A program made the position numbers and the translations under genes. Below are positions 1-4,425 of a DNA stretch of 5,224 nucleotides, one piece after another. The stretch comes from Anaerolineales bacterium UBA6668. GTDB lineage: Bacteria > Chloroflexota > Anaerolineae > Anaerolineales > UBA6668. The stretch covers positions 1 to 5,224 of the forward strand of contig DKKK01000022.1 of the NCBI GenBank assembly GCA_002455215.1. Reading direction: 5' to 3'. The notes below the pieces were generated by a model. It did not search any database. It was given only the letters and a program-made list of their open reading frames with translations, and had not been told where the DNA came from. How positions within the stretch are numbered: the stretch's first letter is position 1; every line of letters starts with the position of its first letter.

Positions 1-73
1 CTGCCCCATGTTGAATATTAAGTTATCACTATTCTCTCAAAAGATTTTCATTAATTTTCGAACTTACCCTATT

Positions 74-274
74 ATGAAACATTACATCGTCCCCCTATCC
101 TTTTTTCTACTCGCCGTTGGCTGTATCTTTTTGTACAACTTGATCGGTTCGGAAGTGACAGCAGAAGGTATTTTAAAAGAACCCTTCTTCCTAGTGCCCT
201 TTGCATGGCTCTTTCTCTTGCTCAGTGTGCTTTCCACTATCAGCATTGGTGCATGGAAATTTTTTCGGCGCTAG
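74..274 (+). CDS. DUF3955 family small membrane protein
   Basis: Predicted 66-residue inner-membrane protein of unknown function. The pattern G-C-I-F-L-Y-N-L-I-G-S at about residues 16-26, followed by E-G-I-L-K-E-P-F-F-L at 31-40, matches what I recall of the DUF3955 family, short proteins with two membrane helices. Helices are visible at about residues 5-24 and 40-62, and the protein ends in a basic tail (KFFRR). The frame is open further upstream to an ATG at 8. I chose the ATG at 74 because the extra 22 residues (Lys-, Phe- and Ile-rich, no motif) are not part of the usual family length and the domain starts at MKHY. No convincing Shine-Dalgarno sequence precedes either ATG, so the start is not certain. 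The gene lies 37 bases before the next plus-strand gene and may be cotranscribed with it. The family has no established biochemical role, so I assign none. Confidence 0.75.
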   Translation: MKHYIVPLSFFLLAVGCIFLYNLIGSEVTAEGILKEPFFLVPFAWLFLLLSVLSTISIGAWKFFRR

Positions 275-276
275 TG

Positions 277-296
277 GTGTGTTACGCCCTACACAC
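277..296 (+). repeat. Small inverted repeat after DUF3955 gene
   Basis: GTGTGT (277-282) pairs with ACACAC (291-296) around an 8-base loop, starting two bases after the stop codon. There is no run of T after it, so it is a weak candidate for a terminator. It may be only a small mRNA hairpin between two cotranscribed genes. Confidence 0.35.
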
Positions 297-298
297 TT

Positions 299-302
299 GG
301 AG
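299..302 (+). promoter_or_regulatory. Ribosome binding site deciding the GTG start
   Basis: GGAG lies 9 bases before the GTG at 312. The alternative ATG at 330 in the same frame has no purine-rich element at proper distance, which is the reason for preferring GTG. Confidence 0.5.
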
Positions 303-311
303 CAAAAGTAA

Positions 312-671
312 GTGAAGTCATCATTGAGTATGCAAACCCGTATTTTAGCTGGTCTTATAATTGGAGCAATAATTGCTTATGTGGACAATTTCTCATTTCA
401 GGGAGAAGTAAGTCCAATTGTAATTGTTGTAATGTTGCTTGTTGCGACAATCACAATTGGAGTCTCATGGGAAAGGCGCGGTTTACTCACTAGCGCTTTG
501 CTGTGGCTATGGTTGCCAATGACACACATCGTTAAGAAAGTGCTTGGTTTACCTGATACATTACATCCAAATACTTATGCTTCAATTCTTATGTTCACCG
601 TTTTTACCTTTACCATTTCAGGAATCGGTTTTATAACCGGTATAGCTATCAATAAAATAGTAAAAAAATAA
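312..671 (+). CDS. Four-helix membrane protein, unrecognised
   Basis: I do not recognise this 119-residue protein. It is strongly hydrophobic, with likely membrane helices at about residues 9-24, 34-52, 58-74 and 90-113. Short charged connectors separate them (WERRG at 53-57, VKKVLGLPDTLHPN at 74-87), and the C-terminus is Lys-rich (KIVKK). There are no cysteine pairs, no His/Asp catalytic pattern and no cleavable signal peptide. The start is GTG at 312, supported by GGAG 9 bases upstream; an internal ATG at 330 would remove only six residues. The gene sits between two other small plus-strand genes of unknown function. Its base composition is A+T-rich (hand counts of 35-37% G+C in 361-420 and 541-600) compared with the minus-strand genes. 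The smooth open frame and a plausible ribosome binding site argue for a real gene. It could be a small integral membrane protein tied to either neighbour, but nothing shows that. Confidence 0.7.
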   Translation: MKSSLSMQTRILAGLIIGAIIAYVDNFSFQGEVSPIVIVVMLLVATITIGVSWERRGLLTSALLWLWLPMTHIVKKVLGLPDTLHPNTYASILMFTVFTFTISGIGFITGIAINKIVKK

Positions 672-713
672 AACAGTGCGATGGGCAACATCTATCCTCG
701 CTTTTACCCACAC

Positions 714-720
714 AAGGGGG
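714..720 (+). promoter_or_regulatory. Shine-Dalgarno of the DUF1801 gene
   Basis: AAGGGGG ends 4 bases before the ATG at 725. This is a strong, G-rich ribosome binding site and fixes the start of the DUF1801 gene. Confidence 0.6.
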
Positions 721-724
721 CGCA

Positions 725-1162
725 ATGAATAAAACGAAGAATGATATATCTACCCACATAGATTCACTACCAGATGAATTTCGGCAATCTGTTCGGCAGT
801 TGGACAAAGTCATATCTGAGATGATGGCTGGATATTCCCGCGTCTTGTGGGAGGGCACTCTATGGGGTGGAACCAGCCAGGAAATCATTGGTTATGGCGA
901 TTACACAATAAATCTATCACGCGGCAAGAAAAGTGAGTGGTTTATGGTCGGGTTAGCGGTTCAGAAAAACTACATCAGTATTTATGTAAACGCCTTCGAA
1001 GATCAATGGTACGTGGCAGAGAAGTACCGCTCTCAGTTGGGTAAAGTCAAGATCGGGAAATCGAGTATCAGTTTTAAACAGTTAGATGATCTCAATATGG
1101 AAACTCTAAAAAAAGTGCTTTCGATTGCTCGAGATAGTATGCCCAAACAACCTTCTGCGTAA
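725..1162 (+). CDS. DUF1801 domain protein
   Basis: Soluble cytoplasmic protein of 145 residues matching the DUF1801 (YdhG-like) fold family, whose molecular function is not established. Recognisable family features, in order: an N-terminal helical part (about 8-35) with the DSLPDEFRQ type of opening, the WEGTLWG segment (42-48), IGYGDY (55-60), the MVGLAVQKNYISIYVN strand pair (74-89), a Tyr-rich helix (96-102), LGKVKIGKSSISFK (105-118) and the DDLNMETL helix (121-128). Length agrees with the family (about 120-150 residues). ATG at 725 is preceded by AAGGGGG. There is no signal peptide or membrane segment. It starts 53 bases after the previous gene on the same strand and is convergent with the minus-strand flavoprotein gene. 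Family assignment comes from remembered consensus and is fairly sure. Any ligand or substrate is unknown. Confidence 0.85.
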   Translation: MNKTKNDISTHIDSLPDEFRQSVRQLDKVISEMMAGYSRVLWEGTLWGGTSQEIIGYGDYTINLSRGKKSEWFMVGLAVQKNYISIYVNAFEDQWYVAEKYRSQLGKVKIGKSSISFKQLDDLNMETLKKVLSIARDSMPKQPSA

Positions 1163-1339
1163 TTTGCAGGTTTTTTGCCTACACAGGATTTATACTAGCC
1201 CAAGCCCACCTACTTACGGGTAACCCAGCCTTTGCGCGTACACCTGCGCAAAAAACTTAAACACACAAACAAAACAGCCAACTGTGATAATGTTACACAG
1301 TTGGCTGTTTATTATCGCGCCAAATATCACTGACGGCTC
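1163..1339. other. Convergent intergenic region
   Basis: This 177-base spacer lies between two genes that point at each other. Besides the strong hairpin at 1272-1310 it holds a weaker inverted repeat, TTTGCGC (1231-1237) with GCGCAAA (1246-1252), followed on the plus strand by A rather than T. No coding frame, promoter or RNA gene was recognised. Confidence 0.6.
1272..1310. terminator. Bidirectional intrinsic terminator
   Basis: AAACAGCCAACTGTG (1272-1286) and CACAGTTGGCTGTTT (1296-1310) form a perfect 15-bp stem with a 9-base loop. Read on the minus strand, the stem is followed by a T-rich tail (TTTTGTTTGTGTGTTT), which suits termination of the flavoprotein gene ending at 1340. Read on the plus strand, it ends in TTTATTAT, a shorter tail that could still end the DUF1801 transcript. 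Placement between two convergent stop codons supports a shared terminator. Confidence 0.8.
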
Positions 1340-2674
1340 TTAATGGTCGCCTTTGATTACCTGCAACATCTCGGCGTTGGAAGAGAATTTGAAGACGGGC
1401 AAGCCGCGCTCCTTCATCAGGCGAGCTTCTTCGGCTTCTAACACTTTCCAATCATCACGGGTAATAGCCCCCATTGCTAGCAAGCGAGCGCTCAGCGCCG
1501 CTAAGTCGGCTGTGATATCGCGGGTTGGTTTGTCTGCTAGGTAGGCGAGAACAGCCTTTGCCCCGTTGGTGCCATCTTTGCGGGCGATACCGACCAAGCC
1601 TACACTGGCGTTACGTGCCCACCCTGCCAAAAAGACGTTCTCAACTGCTTGTGGGTTATCTGCATCCCACGCTTCGTAGTTGTTTTCTTCTTGGGGGAAG
1701 CGAGCTGTCGGGCGGGTTTGGTAGCCATTGCGCCCAATCGGAAGCCCGATGTGCGGGTCAGCGGCATCGCCAATAGCAAAAATAACAGTATCACAGGGTA
1801 TATTTTGGAAAGTACCCAAGCCACGTGCGCTGGTTGTGCCATCTTCGCGCAGTTTGAGCGTTGTATCTTCTAGCTTTAAGTTTCCAACATTGCCATTGCC
1901 ATCGTCTACTATCTGAGTGGGGCTGAGCAAAAAGCGCATACGCACTTGAGTAGCAGAGTGGCTAGGGTCGGCAGTATTGACGGTGTTAAGAATGTAATTT
2001 TGGGCGCTGGCAACATCTTGCCCGGCGGCTTGCATAATGGGTGCAATGCGAGCTATTTCGGCGGTAAAGTCGGCGGTATCTAAATTGGCGGAAATGCCTT
2101 CAAGCTCTTTTTGGGTGAATTTCACATCTGCGGCGCTACGTCTTGCTACGATGGTCACGGTTTCAGCTTGTACGTCATGCACCAGATGGTGAGCTATGTC
2201 CATTGCAACATTTCCAACACCCACTACGACTACGTGCTTGCCGATGGCGTATGTTTCTTCGCTAAAGGGTGGGAGTTGGTTGTAGTGATAGACGATTTCT
2301 TTGGCATGGAAAGCGCGGTGCAGGTGTTCGCCCGGTAGTTCCAACCATTTTGTGCCCTGCGCACCCACGCACACCAGAATAGCGTCTGCCCCGCTTGCTT
2401 GTAAATCTGCCAATGTGAGTCCGCTTTCCTGCCCTACTACCACGTTCCCAAAATAACGTAAATTGGGAAGTGCCATTATCTTGCGGAATTGACCACGCAA
2501 GCCTTCTTTCATTTTGTGCTTGCTGTGATAGATGCCATATTCTGCCAAACCCCCGGGTTTGATATCGCGGTTCAAAAGAACCACTTCAGTGTTGGGCTGG
2601 CTGGCGAGTTGCTGAGCGGCGTACAAGCCTGCAGGTCCTGCGCCAACGACATAGACGAGATGTTTTGTGTTCAT
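1340..2674 (-). CDS. FAD/NADPH oxidoreductase, adrenodoxin reductase (FprA) type
   Basis: A 444-residue cytoplasmic flavoprotein expected to move electrons between NADPH and a ferredoxin-like partner using FAD. Visible parts: the FAD dinucleotide fold GAGPAG (11-16); PGGLAEYGIYHSKHK (40-54), matching the substrate-side loop of adrenodoxin reductases; the second nucleotide fold GVGNVAMDIA (152-161); Arg-Arg at 178-179 followed by FTQKELE (186-192), the pair that in this family binds the 2'-phosphate of NADPH; and the C-terminal FAD loop AGWARNASVGLVGIARKDG (350-368). In classical FprA this loop reads near GWIKRGPTG, so this is a variant subgroup. Length is close to FprA. A helical tail follows (386-444). 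The ATG overlaps the stop codon of the upstream membrane protein gene (ATGA), and AAGGA sits 9 bases before it. It is the last gene before the 1272-1310 terminator. The electron partner is not encoded in the window, so calling it ferredoxin-NADP reductase is family inference. Confidence 0.9.
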   Translation of the reverse strand: MNTKHLVYVVGAGPAGLYAAQQLASQPNTEVVLLNRDIKPGGLAEYGIYHSKHKMKEGLRGQFRKIMALPNLRYFGNVVVGQESGLTLADLQASGADAILVCVGAQGTKWLELPGEHLHRAFHAKEIVYHYNQLPPFSEETYAIGKHVVVVGVGNVAMDIAHHLVHDVQAETVTIVARRSAADVKFTQKELEGISANLDTADFTAEIARIAPIMQAAGQDVASAQNYILNTVNTADPSHSATQVRMRFLLSPTQIVDDGNGNVGNLKLEDTTLKLREDGTTSARGLGTFQNIPCDTVIFAIGDAADPHIGLPIGRNGYQTRPTARFPQEENNYEAWDADNPQAVENVFLAGWARNASVGLVGIARKDGTNGAKAVLAYLADKPTRDITADLAALSARLLAMGAITRDDWKVLEAEEARLMKERGLPVFKFSSNAEMLQVIKGDH

Positions 2675-3192
2675 TTGATTTTTTCCTTATGGATAGACGG
2701 CATGGGTTGGGTGAAGCCGGTTTTTGGGCTGACGCGCTGGGCATATAATAGAATACCCAGCAAAATGACCGCAGAACCAACCAACATGCCAAATCGTTGC
2801 CATTCCCCGAAGGTGGGGAAGACATCTGGCAAGTTGTGTGTGCCAAGTCCAAGTACATCTACCAAGGCGGAAACGGAACAAATAACCAATCCGGTTGCAC
2901 CTAGCCGTAGCCCGATATCTTCACGCAAACGGCGGGGTAGCCCGCGCAGGCGGCTGGCAAATGCCCACAGGTAGCCCCCACCCGTGGCAATATACACTGC
3001 AAGTAGGATGAAAATTAGTTGTGCCAAACCAATCCCTGGGGTTCCATCTAGGTTGAGCAGGTCGGGATACACTGCCACTCCTAGCAAGAGCAAACCTAGC
3101 GCTACCAAGATGATGCCAGTGCGGGCAAGGATGCGCAGAACCTGTGGGTCGAGTGGGCGGGGGGTCGGTTGACTATAGGTGATGTTGCTCAT
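2671..3192 (-). CDS. Four-helix membrane protein, unknown function
   Basis: I do not recognise the family. The 173-residue product has a Pro-rich N-terminal tail (1-20), likely membrane helices at about residues 24-42, 54-76, 96-118 and 133-151, an Arg-rich cytoplasmic-type loop between helices two and three (SRLRGLPRRLRED, 80-92) and a polar Lys-rich C-terminal tail (152-173). No heme-ligand His pair, CxxC or catalytic motif is evident; the one Cys is in helix three. I chose ATG at 3192 because it overlaps the dipeptidase stop codon (ATGA). A TTG at 3225 would add 11 residues read within the dipeptidase gene and has no ribosome binding site. The ATG also lacks a clear Shine-Dalgarno sequence, so translation probably depends on ribosomes finishing the dipeptidase. 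Its own stop overlaps the flavoprotein start in the same way. A membrane anchor or partner for one of the neighbours is possible but unproven. Confidence 0.8.
   Translation of the reverse strand: MSNITYSQPTPRPLDPQVLRILARTGIILVALGLLLLGVAVYPDLLNLDGTPGIGLAQLIFILLAVYIATGGGYLWAFASRLRGLPRRLREDIGLRLGATGLVICSVSALVDVLGLGTHNLPDVFPTFGEWQRFGMLVGSAVILLGILLYAQRVSPKTGFTQPMPSIHKEKIK
2684..2688 (-). promoter_or_regulatory. Shine-Dalgarno of the flavoprotein gene
   Basis: On the minus strand AAGGA lies 9 bases before the ATG at 2674, inside the end of the upstream gene. The flavoprotein therefore has its own ribosome binding site in addition to the ATGA overlap. Confidence 0.6.
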
Positions 3193-4265
3193 TGGGGTAA
3201 GCTTTTTTGTAAGATTCGCAACCAATTCTGGCTGTGAAAATTTTCGATATCGTTTGAATTATACCCCTTTGCCGCCAAAAGTGGGGCAATTTTGGGTAAA
3301 TCTGCGCAACTGTCCATTTCGAAAGGGGTGTGCTCCCAGCCCAATCCGCCGTCCAAGTCGGAGCCAATACCCACATGGCGACTACTACCACTCAATTGGC
3401 AGATGATATCCGCCGCGGCGGCAACGATTTCTAGTGGGACTGCTTGCTTGCCATCGGCAAGCGCCCAACCGGTTTTTAGGAAGCGGTTGTAGGGAACTAC
3501 CCCAATGACGCCATCTCGCTCGGCAATGCGCTGAATAACGACATCCGGTAAGGCACGCTCCGGGTAGGTAATTTCCGCTAGGCGGCGCGGGTTGGCGTGG
3601 GTGGCGACTATGGTACCCGGAAAGCGGTCTAAGGCGGCGAGTGTGCCTTCATCGGTCATGTGGCTTAGGTCAAGGATGACGGGTAGAGCGCTCATGCGCT
3701 CTAGTAGTTCAAATCCAAGGGCAGTCAAGGCGCCTGGTTCGCCGGTTCCCCCGGCATAGCGAGTTGCCGCCCAAGCGGGACCAATGATGCGCACGCCTTG
3801 TTCCACCCAAAATTCCACTTCTGCGGGTTTGCGGATAGGGTCTGCACCTTCCATTAGGATGACAATGCCGATTTGCCCGCTTTGATGCGGATTTTGCCAG
3901 CTTTCAGTTACGCGCTTTAGGTCGCTTTGGTTTTGGATGAGTGTAAAAGCTTGGGGGTTTTCACCTGCCAAGCGGCGGTAATAATCCACTTGTTGTAGCG
4001 CTAAGCGATGGGCAGTCTCAGCGTCTTTGTAAAAGATGGTGTCGGTGGCAGTTTTGCGGTGAAAAGGCACATTAAAAATTGTGGCAAACACAATGCCAAC
4101 TCGCGCTTGTTGCAACTGTGGTAGCCCCACCATGCAATTGCCGTTGATTTGGGGGACGTGGGTGGTTTGTTCGGCACGGCGGGTTTCATGCACCGAGCGG
4201 GTATAATCGCGCCCGTACGTCAGGGCGTTCCAGGCTAGGTCGAGATGGGCATCAATAATGAACAT
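3189..4265 (-). CDS. Membrane dipeptidase (peptidase family M19)
   Basis: A 358-residue zinc dipeptidase of the renal dipeptidase/amidohydrolase type, which hydrolyses dipeptides (in several members including D-residues at the C-terminal position). The whole metal set is visible: His7-x-Asp9 in DAHLDLAWN, bridging Glu139 in LMEGADPI, His202 in LDLSHMTDE and His223 in ATHANPR. The catalytic-site Asp303 lies in GIGSDLDGG, and the late SQNWLRIL (345-352) corresponds to the usual GxNxLR segment. Length is normal for bacterial members. There is no signal peptide or lipid anchor, so despite the family name it should be cytoplasmic. ATG at 4265 gives the expected start two residues before IDAH; no Shine-Dalgarno sequence is seen before it. 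It is the first gene of an ATGA-linked trio, with the membrane protein gene starting in its stop codon. A preceding class III aminotransferase gene hints at amino acid or peptide catabolism. The substrate cannot be named from sequence. Confidence 0.93.
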   Translation of the reverse strand: MFIIDAHLDLAWNALTYGRDYTRSVHETRRAEQTTHVPQINGNCMVGLPQLQQARVGIVFATIFNVPFHRKTATDTIFYKDAETAHRLALQQVDYYRRLAGENPQAFTLIQNQSDLKRVTESWQNPHQSGQIGIVILMEGADPIRKPAEVEFWVEQGVRIIGPAWAATRYAGGTGEPGALTALGFELLERMSALPVILDLSHMTDEGTLAALDRFPGTIVATHANPRRLAEITYPERALPDVVIQRIAERDGVIGVVPYNRFLKTGWALADGKQAVPLEIVAAAADIICQLSGSSRHVGIGSDLDGGLGWEHTPFEMDSCADLPKIAPLLAAKGYNSNDIENFHSQNWLRILQKSLPQ

Positions 4266-4320
4266 AAAAAGTGAACGAAGTTAAAAGTCAACATAATCAA
4301 GGGAATTAAGCGAAACTCTT

Positions 4321-4344
4321 CCCGCACCCCATCTCCCACATCCC
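4321..4344 (-). other. G-quadruplex motif (downstream copy)
   Basis: On the minus strand four GGG tracts (4342-4344, 4335-4337, 4328-4330, 4321-4323) are separated by 4-base loops (ATGT, AGAT, GTGC). This meets the usual G3 with 1-7 base loop pattern. It lies on the coding strand, so it would also be present in the RNA downstream of the aminotransferase. Confidence 0.6.
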
Positions 4345-4355
4345 GTATTCCATCT

Positions 4356-4379
4356 CCCGTACCCCGTATCCCGTATCCC
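4356..4379 (-). other. G-quadruplex motif (upstream copy)
   Basis: On the minus strand four GGG tracts (4377-4379, 4370-4372, 4363-4365, 4356-4358) are separated by loops ATAC, ATAC and GTAC. The regular 3+4 spacing follows from the heptad period. It could form in DNA or in the nascent RNA just past the aminotransferase stop codon. Confidence 0.6.
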
Positions 4380-4425
4380 ATATCTCACATCCCATGTCCA
4401 TATCCCACTTCCCCCTTCCCACATC

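Larger units (their letters stand above)
4266..4425 (-). other. Intergenic gap with heptad repeat array
   Basis: The spacer between aminotransferase stop and dipeptidase start is mostly filled by the heptad array (to 4318). The remaining 52 bases before the dipeptidase are A+T-rich and could hold a promoter. TTGACT occurs there on the minus strand, but a well-spaced -10 box would overlap the start codon, so I do not call one. Confidence 0.5.

Noticed and set aside
8..73. 22-residue N-terminal extension of the DUF3955 protein from ATG 8
   Set aside because: The extension is Lys/Ile/Phe-rich with no motif, exceeds the family length and has no ribosome binding site; ATG at 74 fits the family start better.
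1231..1252. Inverted repeat TTTGCGC/GCGCAAA as a second terminator
   Set aside because: The stem is 7 bp and is followed by A on the plus strand; on the minus strand the T-run precedes the stem, so it lacks terminator form in either direction.
1..1320. Integron cassette array with attC sites
   Set aside because: Small same-strand orphan genes suggested it, but the intergenic spacers contain no GTTRRRY core paired with RYYYAAC; matches to GTTRRRY fall inside the DUF1801 coding sequence.
2489..2974. 161-codon plus-strand open frame opposite the flavoprotein and membrane protein genes
   Set aside because: It is antisense to two well-supported genes, shows no domain, and its length is explained by the codon bias of the opposite strand.
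3193..3225. TTG start adding 11 residues to the four-helix membrane protein
   Set aside because: There is no ribosome binding site, the codon is a weak start, and the ATG at 3192 forms the same ATGA overlap as the next gene junction.
4263..4300. Sigma-70 type promoter TTGACT / TATGTT before the dipeptidase
   Set aside because: With normal spacing the -10 box would overlap the ATG at 4265, so it could only serve a leaderless or no transcript; evidence is too weak to call.
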